Source: Firmicutes bacterium CAG:882 (GTDB lineage: Bacteria > Bacillota > Clostridia > Lachnospirales > Lachnospiraceae). Taken from it: a stretch of DNA of 8,905 bases. Within the stretch, counting starts at the first letter, position 1. The number at the start of each line of letters is the position of its first letter. Position numbers and translations under genes: made by a program. Below, one piece after another: positions 1 through 5,064 of this stretch. The stretch lies in the NCBI GenBank assembly GCA_000435595.1, contig FR895441.1, forward strand, positions 39,111-48,015, in the 5' to 3' direction. The notes under the pieces are model-generated. The model saw only the letters and a list, made by a program, of their open reading frames with translations, did not search any database and had not been told where the DNA came from.

Positions 1-39
1 GAGCACACGGAGTTACCGCTATTTATGACGGCAGAATAG
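1..39 (+). CDS. 3' end of an upstream phage gene (partial)
   Basis: Twelve codons in frame 1 read EHTELPLFMTAE and end in TAG at 37-39, immediately before (and sharing bases with) the AGGAGG ribosome binding site of the next gene. That is the usual stop/ribosome-site overlap in this compact operon. Too little is present to identify the product. Frame 3 is also open from the window edge into the next gene, so an N-terminal extension of that gene cannot be fully excluded, but the strong ribosome binding site favours this reading. Confidence 0.4.
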   Translation, partial: EHTELPLFMTAE

Positions 40-47
40 GAGGTTAT

Positions 48-284
48 ATGATTACTAGTAACAAGGGAATAGTAATGATTGACGGTAAGGGTGCGGAAAT
101 TATAGCCGATTGGGGAACTCTAACCGAAGCGATATATGAAAAAGTGCTCCATGGTGATAAGCAACTCTTTAATATAATACTGAATGAGGCTATTGGATGC
201 CCTGATAAGTGCTCTACCGCTACCGATAGCGATTTTGGTGCAGTTTTAAAGGAAATCATGGAGGGCAAGCATGAGAATAATTAG
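48..284 (+). CDS. Small phage hypothetical protein (78 aa)
   Basis: Function unknown. The 78-aa product resembles short early-region hypothetical proteins common in clostridial phages. It has a central stretch GAEIIADWGTLTEAIYEKVL (about residues 15-34) that looks like a strand followed by a helix, two cysteines at 51 and 55, and a charged C-terminus. There is no signal peptide or membrane segment. ATG at 48 is chosen because AGGAGG lies at 38-43, only four bases upstream. A second ATG at 75 has no ribosome binding site. The 3' end overlaps the next gene by 14 bases, so the two are probably translationally coupled. The frame is open upstream to the window edge. The gene call is solid; no function is proposed. 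Confidence 0.8.
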   Translation: MITSNKGIVMIDGKGAEIIADWGTLTEAIYEKVLHGDKQLFNIILNEAIGCPDKCSTATDSDFGAVLKEIMEGKHENN

Positions 285-600
285 TCAGGACGGAACAACA
301 GATGTGCCATACGAGCATGTGGCGGTTATCAAACTTAACAAGAAGATTTACTTCTTTAACAGCAACTTGATTACCGATTCACAGGCACTTGCGGAGTACT
401 CCACCGAAGCAAAGGCTATTAAGGCTATGGAAATGCTGAGGGAAAAATATGGGAAATTGGAAGTAATGAAAGTTCTTGCAAGTGGTACTGCTGAATATAT
501 GGAAAAGGCACTTACTACTGATGAAATGATAAAACATTATAACGCTTATTGCGATATGAATGTCTTTCAGTTTCCGCAGGATGATGAAATCGAGGTGTGA
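271..600 (+). CDS. Conserved phage hypothetical protein (MRIISQDGT family, 109 aa)
   Basis: The N-terminus MRIISQDGTTDVPYEHVAV, followed by a KIYFFNSNL strand and an AEYSTEAKAIKAMEMLREKY helix (residues 41-60), is the signature I know from a widespread but uncharacterised family of Firmicute phage proteins. Relatives also end in a short motif like VFQFPQDDE, seen here at about 98-106. The role is unknown. The strand-rich N-terminus with a helical middle suggests a small soluble protein. It overlaps the preceding gene by 14 bases and its stop overlaps the region just before the next start, so it is part of a coupled operon. The ribosome binding site is GGAGG-like (about 259-264, within the upstream gene). 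Family recognition is from memory, not a search. Confidence 0.82.
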   Translation: MRIISQDGTTDVPYEHVAVIKLNKKIYFFNSNLITDSQALAEYSTEAKAIKAMEMLREKYGKLEVMKVLASGTAEYMEKALTTDEMIKHYNAYCDMNVFQFPQDDEIEV

Positions 601-602
601 GT

Positions 603-971
603 ATGAAGATTATTAAAGGTAAAGAGAAAGAATACAAGGATTGGTACGACAAGAATAGCGACAGATACGGTAGAGCTTGCTTCACTTATGCTGAAAGGTG
701 GGCTGAACTGCTAGAAGCAGAAATTGACAAGAGTAATGATGTTATGAAGTGTTTTGTTGATAATGCAGACAGATTAAGCCACGAAGCAGATAAAGAGGGC
801 ATAACAGGATTTATGTACGGATGTGCAGTTAGTATTCTTTCACAGTGCTGGGAATACGGAGAGTATTTGAGGAAGTGGCACAACAAAGAGTATGGATATG
901 ACGGAGACGGAGTTGTAAATCCAGCAGTTATGACAGTGGGTGTGGATGATGAAACTTCAAGAAGCTGTTAA
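603..971 (+). CDS. Conserved phage hypothetical protein (122 aa, YGRACFTYAERWAELLE family)
   Basis: This belongs to a very common clostridial phage family of unknown function. Recognisable blocks are WYDKNSDRYGRACFTYAERW (residues 14-33), an acidic helix to about 45, SHEADKEGITGFMYGCAVSI (59-78), LSQCWEYGEYLRKWHNKEY (79-97), and a C-terminal GVVNPAVMTVG. It is mostly alpha-helical, soluble and rich in Trp/Tyr. Three cysteines (50, 74, 82) do not form a paired zinc motif. I prefer ATG at 603, which has GAGGTG at 592-597 five bases upstream; a GTG at 597 would add only two residues and overlaps that ribosome binding site. The 3' end overlaps the next gene by about 25 bases. The gene call is strong; its function is unknown. 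Confidence 0.85.
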   Translation: MKIIKGKEKEYKDWYDKNSDRYGRACFTYAERWAELLEAEIDKSNDVMKCFVDNADRLSHEADKEGITGFMYGCAVSILSQCWEYGEYLRKWHNKEYGYDGDGVVNPAVMTVGVDDETSRSC

Positions 972-1152
972 GCAAAATCCGTACTGCGAAGACAAAGGAA
1001 GCATAGGTGCTTACATAAGGTATCTTAGATACAATGTTGATAATTGGTACTGCAAACAATCTGCTGAACTAAGACCTATTGTCGTGGAAATAATAAAAAA
1101 AAACAAGGAGGAACTGAATGATGCAGCTCAAATGTTTGGCAAGTGGCAGTAG
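946..1152 (+). CDS. Small phage hypothetical protein (68 aa)
   Basis: I do not recognise a function. The product is helical, with NPYCEDKGSIGAYIRYLRYN near the N-terminus and a lysine-rich helix EIIKKNKEELNDAAQMF near the C-terminus. ATG at 946 is used; ATG at 949 is equally possible and lies at a better distance (six bases) from the GTGGGTG element at 936-942. It overlaps the preceding gene by about 25 bases and its last 35 bases overlap the start of the metallo-hydrolase gene, whose AAGGAGG site lies inside this gene. Such long overlap suggests translational coupling. Product too short for confident assignment. Confidence 0.65.
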   Translation: MMKLQEAVKQNPYCEDKGSIGAYIRYLRYNVDNWYCKQSAELRPIVVEIIKKNKEELNDAAQMFGKWQ

Positions 1153-1854
1153 TGGCAACTGCTATCTGTTGCAGGCAGATAAAGGAGAAACACTTGTCCT
1201 TGATTGCGGAATACCGATTAAGGAGATTAAAAAAGGCTTGAACTGGAATATAAGGGGGATAAAGGGTGTGATTATAAGTCACACCCACCTCTAGACCATA
1301 GCAAGTCATTAAACGATTTTAAATCTATGGGAATACCTGTATTCACACCATATACAAATCCTAACAAGTATCGTGATGCAATGAAATATGGTGGATTTAT
1401 GATACAAGCATTTGCACTAACAACGATAGATAATCATTGGACACACACTAACGCAGACGGAACAGAATGCCCTTGTTACGGATTTCTGATAGCACATAAG
1501 GAAATGGGTAAGTTACTTTACATAACCGATACAGAGCTGATTAAGTGGCGTTTTAAGGGCATAAACCACATTCTGCTAGGCGTGAACTATGATAAGGATT
1601 TAGTCGATACCGACAATCCGAAAGCCAACCACGTTTTCAGAGGTCATTTATCCATTGATACCGCTTGCGATTTTGTCAAGGCTAACGATTCAGGCAGCTT
1701 GCAGAACGTCATAATGTGCCATTTATCGAATGAAAATGCTGATAAGGATAGTTTTATCGCCAAGATGAAAAATGCCGTAAATGGGGCGAATGTGGACGTT
1801 GCAGAACAGGGTAAGAGTTGGATTTTAAGGAAAGGAGATGAACCGCCATTTTAA
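1118..1854 (+). pseudogene. Phage MBL-fold metallo-hydrolase, frameshifted in the HxHxDH motif
   Basis: This is a metallo-beta-lactamase-fold hydrolase of the type frequent in clostridial phages. The first part (1118-1291, 58 codons) reads MMQLKCLASGSSGNCYLL and runs to VIISHTH, then hits TAG at 1292. The rest continues in another frame from LDHSKSLNDF (from about 1291) to SWILRKGDEPPF and TAA at 1852-1854. Between the HTH codons (1280-1288) and the DH codons (1294-1299) there are five bases, CTCTA, where three are needed. Removing one CT restores HTHLDH exactly and a 244-aa protein. Later family motifs are intact in the second frame: ITDTE, GHLS and CHLSNENAD. AAGGAGG at 1105-1111 supports the start at ATG 1118 (or 1121). 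The downstream half has an ATG at 1327 but no ribosome binding site. As read, the gene cannot make an active enzyme. The exact substrate of phage members is unknown; nucleic acid or nucleotide phosphoesters are plausible. Confidence 0.85.
1831..1837 (+). promoter_or_regulatory. Ribosome binding site serving an ATT start
   Basis: AAAGGAG lies inside the last codons of the metallo-hydrolase gene. No ATG, GTG or TTG in the following reading frame lies within reach, but ATT at 1848 is ten bases downstream and begins a long open frame that matches a known phage family. The site therefore helps decide the start of the 93-aa protein. Confidence 0.6.
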
Positions 1855-2129
1855 ATGAAGAATATTGCGTATCATTAGCAAGGCACGCAATCGGATTAGA
1901 TTATAAGAAGCCATACAGACGACATGGAAAATCTTTTTACAAACCATACAGAAACTACTATGACGCAAGTGCTGATGATTGCAAGATATGGAATGAAATG
2001 CGCGAAAGCGGTTATGCACGCAGAGGTAAGAAAGATAGATATGGCGGAGCTATGTACTGGCTGACGAGAAAAGGACTTGACTGGCTTGGTGAAAAGTTAG
2101 GTGTCAAGATTTATGACGAAGACGATTAA
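1848..2129 (+). CDS. Conserved phage protein (93 aa), probable ATT start
   Basis: The frame reads (M)LNEEYCVSLARHAIGLDY, then KKPYRRHGKSFYKPYRNYY (about 20-38), a helical segment with KIWNEMRESGYARRG, and a C-terminus MYWLTRKGLDWLGEKLGVKIYDEDD. I recognise this as a widespread, uncharacterised clostridial phage protein. The C-terminal LTRKGLDWLGE resembles the end of a winged-helix-like domain, but a DNA-binding role is only a guess. Relatives usually begin M-L-N/T-E-E, so the start should be at 1848, where the codon is ATT. The nearest in-frame stop upstream is TGA at 1839-1841, leaving only ACC GCC before ATT, and the first in-frame ATG is deep inside the conserved region. AAAGGAG at 1831-1837 gives ten-base spacing. 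It overlaps the preceding gene by seven bases. Very basic, lysine/arginine/tyrosine-rich. The gene is easily missed by finders that only allow ATG/GTG/TTG. Confidence 0.75.
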   Translation: MLNEEYCVSLARHAIGLDYKKPYRRHGKSFYKPYRNYYDASADDCKIWNEMRESGYARRGKKDRYGGAMYWLTRKGLDWLGEKLGVKIYDEDD

Positions 2130-2175
2130 GACGCTTAAAAATAAAAGTGTGTGTCCGTTTTAGAAAGGAGCAGAG

Positions 2176-2508
2176 ATGGAGAGATTAGTTGATAATATAT
2201 ATTCGTTCAAGGATAAGGTTGAAGAGTGCGAAAATGCCTATCTGCTAGCCGTTCAGAAGAAACTTAAAGAATACGAGCACTTAGAAGAACAGGGCAGACT
2301 TATCAAATTACCTTGCAAATATGTGTATTACATTGTTGATATAAACGAGCCTAAGTATGCAATGGTTATGAAAAGGTCTATAAGGGAGCTTGCGATACAC
2401 GAGATTGAAAGCATTGACAAGGAAAATTGCAAGTATTTTTCTACAAAAGAAAAAGCAGAAGAGAAACTTAAAGAATTGAGAGGTGGAGAAAATGAAAGTA
2501 GTAATTGA
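2176..2508 (+). CDS. Phage hypothetical protein (110 aa, coiled N-terminus, LPCK motif)
   Basis: The product has a helical, probably coiled N-terminal half (about 11-40, ending in EYEHLEEQGRLIKLPCK) followed by a beta-rich part (KYVYYIVDINEPKYAMV) and a short helix YFSTKEKAEEKLKELRG at 88-103. The pattern LxEQGxLxxLPCK, then strands, then F(S/T)xxEAEExLKELRG is typical of an abundant clostridial phage family of unknown function. Relatives usually carry VGDTVY after LPCK; here this is replaced by YVYYIVD. ATG 2176 follows AAAGGAG (2164-2170) at five bases. The 46-base gap upstream (2130-2175) contains no hairpin or convincing promoter. The 3' end overlaps the next gene by 17 bases. No enzyme motif is seen. 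Confidence 0.8.
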   Translation: MERLVDNIYSFKDKVEECENAYLLAVQKKLKEYEHLEEQGRLIKLPCKYVYYIVDINEPKYAMVMKRSIRELAIHEIESIDKENCKYFSTKEKAEEKLKELRGGENESSN

Positions 2509-2971
2509 CATACCTAAAGATTTCACAGGAGATTATATTGCCGACAAATTCAAAGATTTCTTTTCAAGGGTTATTGCGGATATTGATTGTAAAGGTATGT
2601 GTGGTAGATACGAGAAGGAAATTGCTGAAATGTTTTTAAAAGCATTTGATGATAGTGAAGAAAAGATTTCTTACAACTGCCAGCACAACAGCAATTCAAG
2701 AGATAACGAGCCTTGTTGCAGATGTGATAGCAAAGTTTCAGAAAATGATGATACAAAAAACAAAGTTACATCTCTGGAAATTATCGTAAGGATGATAGAC
2801 AACAAGCCATATTACGAAATCAAGTACAAAAAAGTCGGCGAATATTATTACCATGTAGGTTACAGTTCATTCAATATTGATAATGTATTGAAATGGCGTG
2901 ATGAGTGTTTTGAACTTGTGGAAAGTGATAGAGAGGAGAGGAATGAGAAAAGTGAAAATTTTAACAGTTAG
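2492..2971 (+). CDS. Conserved phage protein, probable two-domain fusion (159 aa)
   Basis: The N-terminal part, KVVIDIPKDFTGDYIADKF then KDFFSRVIADIDCKGMCGRY and EKEIAEMFLKAF (to about residue 52), is the signature of a very common clostridial phage protein of unknown function, usually near 80 aa. A linker with a CQHN...CCRC cluster (63, 75, 76, 78) follows. A separate C-terminal segment from about 91 (LEIIVRMIDNKPYYEIKYKK, then GYSSFNIDNVLKWRDECFELV) looks like another small phage protein seen elsewhere on its own. I infer a fusion. ATG at 2492 is preferred over GTG 2483 because the family starts MKV-IDIP and AGGTGGAG lies at 2481-2488. It overlaps the previous gene by 17 bases and the next by 29. 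It is soluble, with no catalytic motif recognised. Confidence 0.82.
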   Translation: MKVVIDIPKDFTGDYIADKFKDFFSRVIADIDCKGMCGRYEKEIAEMFLKAFDDSEEKISYNCQHNSNSRDNEPCCRCDSKVSENDDTKNKVTSLEIIVRMIDNKPYYEIKYKKVGEYYYHVGYSSFNIDNVLKWRDECFELVESDREERNEKSENFNS

Positions 2972-3329
2972 TGATTTGATAAAAATTCTTGATACAAAAG
3001 AAAATAGATATGGTGCTACAGGAAAACCAAGAATGTTGAATTTATCTCTAAATGGCAATTTTGCCGGCAGTATTGAATCTGTAAAGTTAGATGGTTATGG
3101 GGATGGGCTTATTACGGATGTAACAATGGAGATTACTTCATCTAAATTCACAACAACCAACGCCGACAGGGTAAGGGATATGTCGGATGAAGAGCTAGCA
3201 GAGTTTTTAGCTGTTCACGATTTAGCACTAAACGACAACGATTTACCAATGCTTACCGATTGGTTTGAATGGTTACAGTCACCACTTGACGTAGCATCAG
3301 AAGCGGAGGAAATCAGCGTAAGGAGCTAG
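2943..3329 (+). CDS. Phage hypothetical protein with DEELAEFL segment (128 aa)
   Basis: The function is unknown. Residues 1-72 form a beta-rich domain (KVKILTVSDLIKILDTKENR, NLSLNGNFAGSIESVKLDGY, GLITDVTMEIT). Residues 73-113 contain NADRVRDMSDEELAEFLAVH and DWFEWLQSP, a pattern I know from small stand-alone clostridial phage proteins. Those relatives normally carry cysteines between the two blocks, probably binding zinc; here the whole 128-aa protein has no cysteine. I read it as a fusion with a cysteine-less variant. ATG 2943 is chosen because AGAGGAG lies at 2932-2938; an ATG at 2898 in the same frame would add 15 residues inside the preceding gene without a ribosome binding site. It overlaps the upstream gene by 29 bases and is followed four bases later by the next gene. 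Confidence 0.78.
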   Translation: MRKVKILTVSDLIKILDTKENRYGATGKPRMLNLSLNGNFAGSIESVKLDGYGDGLITDVTMEITSSKFTTTNADRVRDMSDEELAEFLAVHDLALNDNDLPMLTDWFEWLQSPLDVASEAEEISVRS

Positions 3330-3333
3330 ACGA

Positions 3334-3543
3334 ATGAGATGTTGTCGAGACTGCCCTAACAGAGGTTGTGGGGCGTACCACGATAAATGCGAGAAGTACC
3401 AAGCGGAAGCAGCAAACAACCGCAAAACTAATGCAACTCGAATAATCGAGAGCGAAAAGGATAGCATGAGATTTTTGTATCGGGAGAACAAGAAGCTCAT
3501 GAAAAATGGGATAAGAAAAGGAGATAAGACAAAGAAAGCGTGA
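3334..3543 (+). CDS. Small Cys-rich phage protein, putative zinc-binding (69 aa)
   Basis: The N-terminus MRCCRDCPNRGCGAYHDKCE holds five cysteines (3, 4, 7, 12, 19) and a histidine (16), a compact zinc-knuckle-like arrangement. The rest is a highly charged helix ending in lysines. The pattern CCxxCPNRxxGCHxxCExY is common in clostridial phage early regions. Relatives are uncharacterised, and a nucleic-acid or protein-adaptor role is only inference. AAGGAG at 3320-3325, inside the end of the previous gene, is eight bases before ATG. It lies just upstream of the HNH gene and ssb. Confidence 0.82.
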   Translation: MRCCRDCPNRGCGAYHDKCEKYQAEAANNRKTNATRIIESEKDSMRFLYRENKKLMKNGIRKGDKTKKA

Positions 3544-3550
3544 AATAATA

Positions 3551-4108
3551 ATGAATTTAATAACCAAAGAGGTTCTGTATGAACTTTATGTAGTGCGTGG
3601 CAAACCTATGCATAAAATAGCCGATGAATTAGGTGTTGCAGTTGGTTCTGTATATAACTATATGAAAAAATTTAATATAGAATCAAGAACCACAAAAGAA
3701 TGCCTTAATAGATTAAAACAAAACGGGTGGGAGTATCCTGAATCTGCAAGAAAAGCTATAAGCAAAGCACACAAAGGCAAGGCTGTTTCAAAAGAAACAA
3801 GAAGGAAAATGTCTGAAAGCAAGAAAATTCACGGCATAGGGCATAGAAAAAAGAGAGCAGACGGATACATATCTATATATTTTCCAGACCATCCAAAATC
3901 AACGATTGACGGATATGTAATGGAACACGACCTGATTATGGAATGCTTAATAGGTAGGCAACTAAAAGATGATGAAGTAGTACATCATATCAATGGCATT
4001 AGAGATGATAATAGAAAAGAAAACTTAAAACTTATGACATTTAAAGAACATGCAAGATATCACATGTTAAAAAGGTATGAATTAAAGAAAGGTGGAATGA
4101 CTTATTAA
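3551..4108 (+). CDS. HNH endonuclease with HTH and NUMOD3 region (free-standing homing type)
   Basis: This 185-aa protein resembles phage-encoded free-standing homing endonucleases. Residues 1-47 look like a helix-turn-helix (MHKIADELGVAVGSVYNYMK). Residues about 65-92 (ARKAISKAHKGKAVSKETRR and on) match the NUMOD3 DNA-binding motif. The C-terminal HNH nuclease spans about 125-171: MEHDLIMECLIGRQL, VVHHINGI with H145/H146, then RDDNRKENL with N158, and KEHARYH with H167 and H171. These are the expected metal and catalytic residues, so it should be active and would nick or cut double-stranded DNA. It sits between the Cys-rich gene and ssb, seven bases after the former and overlapping the proposed ssb start. 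No good ribosome binding site lies near ATG 3551; AAAAGGAG at 3516-3523 is 27 bases away. GC over 3601-4080 is about 33% by hand count, lower than in ssb. Likely a selfish insertion. Confidence 0.88.
   Translation: MNLITKEVLYELYVVRGKPMHKIADELGVAVGSVYNYMKKFNIESRTTKECLNRLKQNGWEYPESARKAISKAHKGKAVSKETRRKMSESKKIHGIGHRKKRADGYISIYFPDHPKSTIDGYVMEHDLIMECLIGRQLKDDEVVHHINGIRDDNRKENLKLMTFKEHARYHMLKRYELKKGGMTY
4088..4095 (+). promoter_or_regulatory. Ribosome binding site for ssb
   Basis: AAAGGTGG lies in the last codons of the HNH gene. ATT at 4104 is eight bases downstream and is the only codon that both fits this spacing and begins the canonical SSB N-terminus. GTG at 4113 would be 17 bases away. Confidence 0.55.
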
Positions 4109-4541
4109 TAAAGTGATTTTAATGGGAAGATTAACGAGAGACCCGGAAATCAGAACAAGCGTTGCAACCAACACTACAACAGCAAGGCTTACACTTGCGG
4201 TTGACAGGAGATTCAAGAAGGATGGCGAACAGCAGACAGCAGATTTTATCAACTGCATAGCGTTTGGCAAGACAGCGGAGTTCATTGAACGATACTTGCA
4301 TCAGGGTACTAAGATAGCGGTTGTCGGACGTATTCAGACTGGCAGTTATACCAACAAGGACGGACAGAAAGTCTACACAACAGATGTCGTTATTGAGGAG
4401 TGCGAGTTCGCAGAGAGCAAGAACAGCACCGGCAGCAGTTCAAGCCAGCCGGCTTCGAATATGTCTGCTCCAGCAATGGCAAGTGACGGCTTCATGAATT
4501 TGCCATTGGGTGTAGAGGATGAGGGCTTACCGTTCAACTAA
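4104..4541 (+). CDS. ssb: Single-stranded DNA-binding protein (probable ATT start)
   Basis: A 145-aa SSB that coats single-stranded DNA during phage replication and recombination and recruits partner proteins through its C-terminal tip. The OB-fold runs from (M)NKVILMGRLTRDPEIR through ARLTLAVDRRFKKDGEQQ, TADFINCIAFGKTAEFIERY, GTKIAVVGRIQTGSYTNKDG and VYTTDVVIEECEFAE (to about residue 105). A flexible Ser/Gly/Ala/Met linker follows, then the acidic tip EDEGLPFN; bacterial tips usually end in LPF, so one extra Asn follows it. Conventional start rules give GTG 4113 (MILMGRL) or ATG 4122 (MGRL), both of which lose the first residues of beta strand 1. The frame reads ATT AAT AAA GTG ATT TTA ATG, so ATT at 4104 gives the family N-terminus MNKVILMGRL. 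Upstream in frame is TGA at 4098. AAAGGTGG at 4088-4095 supports this. The start overlaps the HNH stop. Confidence 0.93.
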   Translation: MNKVILMGRLTRDPEIRTSVATNTTTARLTLAVDRRFKKDGEQQTADFINCIAFGKTAEFIERYLHQGTKIAVVGRIQTGSYTNKDGQKVYTTDVVIEECEFAESKNSTGSSSSQPASNMSAPAMASDGFMNLPLGVEDEGLPFN

Positions 4542-4555
4542 GGAGATGAGACAGC

Positions 4556-4735
4556 ATGTCGAAACAAAAGAAATGTAGCACATGTAAATACAGTTGCCGT
4601 ATAAGCTTTGAGGGTGGCGACAGGTTCTGCCAGTACATATTGATAACTGGACACAGAAGACCGTGTCCGGGAGGTGATGAATGTACAGTGTACGAGAAAA
4701 GCAAGCGACTAAAGGAATATAATTTTGGCGATTGA
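4556..4735 (+). CDS. Small Cys-rich phage protein, putative zinc ribbon (59 aa)
   Basis: The 59-aa product MSKQKKCSTCKYSCRI has six cysteines (7, 10, 14, 25, 37, 43), with a CxxCxxxC start and later FCQYILITGHRRPCPGGDEC. The block YxxxTGHRRPCPxGxxC is one I know from many clostridial phage proteins of about this size, mostly annotated as hypothetical. The cysteine spacing suggests one or two structural zinc sites. ATG 4556 follows AAGGAG (4540-4545), which overlaps the ssb stop, at ten bases. The stop TGA (4733-4735) lies just before the GGAGGGG site of the next gene. Function unknown; its position directly behind ssb is compatible with a role in DNA transactions but does not prove it. Confidence 0.82.
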   Translation: MSKQKKCSTCKYSCRISFEGGDRFCQYILITGHRRPCPGGDECTVYEKSKRLKEYNFGD

Positions 4736-4751
4736 ACTAGGAGGGGATAAT

Positions 4752-4946
4752 TTGGGTGTTCAGGAAGCAATTGAAATTCTTCGCGATGAACAAAAACTAC
4801 TAATCAATACAATAGCAGTATACAACAGCGATTACTTGGGATTGAGTGAAGCGAAGAAAAGAGAGCTTACAATGATAAACAAAAAAAGAATTGAAGCTAT
4901 TAACATGGCAATTGAAGCACTGGGAGGTAGAAAAGATGAAGTCTAA
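4752..4946 (+). CDS. Small helical phage protein (64 aa), TTG start
   Basis: MGVQEAIEILRDEQKLLINT is followed by SEAKKRELTMINKKRIEAIN and MAIEALGGRKDEV. It is almost entirely alpha-helical and likely forms a helical hairpin or coiled coil; the motif AIxxLRxEQ...INKKRxEAxxxAIxAL is frequent in small clostridial phage proteins of unknown function. TTG at 4752 is chosen because GGAGGGG (4741-4747) lies five bases upstream; the frame could extend to a TTG at 4725, but that would overlap the preceding gene without a ribosome binding site. It overlaps the next small gene by 11 bases. No enzyme motif. Confidence 0.75.
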   Translation: MGVQEAIEILRDEQKLLINTIAVYNSDYLGLSEAKKRELTMINKKRIEAINMAIEALGGRKDEV

Positions 4947-5064
4947 GAATGGTAGCATGAGTGCATTTATTTATGGCAAGCCAACAGGCGGCAGCAGATA
5001 TGTGGGGAGCAAGAAGAAGCGTAAGACTACAAGAATTAACAAGAGTAGGAAGGTGGTTTCATGA
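4936..5064 (+). CDS. Very small, strongly basic protein (42 aa)
   Basis: The 42-codon frame encodes MKSKNGSMSAFIYGKPTGGS and then a lysine/arginine-rich tail (SKKKRKTTRINKSRKVVS). It contains no acidic residues at all. GGGAGG at 4922-4927 is eight bases before ATG, the start overlaps the previous gene by 11 bases and the stop overlaps the next ATG, so the gene fits the operon exactly. I do not recognise the family. The charge suggests binding of nucleic acid or of an acidic protein surface; this is inference. It is too short for ordinary gene-finding cut-offs. Confidence 0.6.
   Translation: MKSKNGSMSAFIYGKPTGGSRYVGSKKKRKTTRINKSRKVVS

Noticed and set aside
1..47. N-terminal extension of the first full gene through the open frame 3
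   Set aside because: AGGAGG directly before ATG 48 and the stop of a frame-1 reading at 37-39 favour a start at 48; without upstream sequence it cannot be fully excluded.
1280..1299. Programmed ribosomal frameshift joining the two MBL halves
   Set aside because: A -1 shift here would read HTH-P-L-DH and spoil the metal-motif spacing, there is no X-XXY-YYZ slippery heptamer, and a +2 shift has no known mechanism. A 2-base insertion is simpler.
1838..1858. ATG at 1838 as a start for the gene after the MBL hydrolase
   Set aside because: It opens only a 6-codon frame (MNRHFK) and directly abuts the ribosome binding site.
2130..2175. Terminator or promoter in the gap before the 110-aa gene
   Set aside because: No stable hairpin with a T-run and no paired -35/-10 boxes are visible; only a ribosome binding site is present.
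2505..2540. Promoter-like TTGACA followed by TATATT
   Set aside because: It lies within a coding region, and the spacing of about 23 bases is too long for a sigma-70-type promoter.
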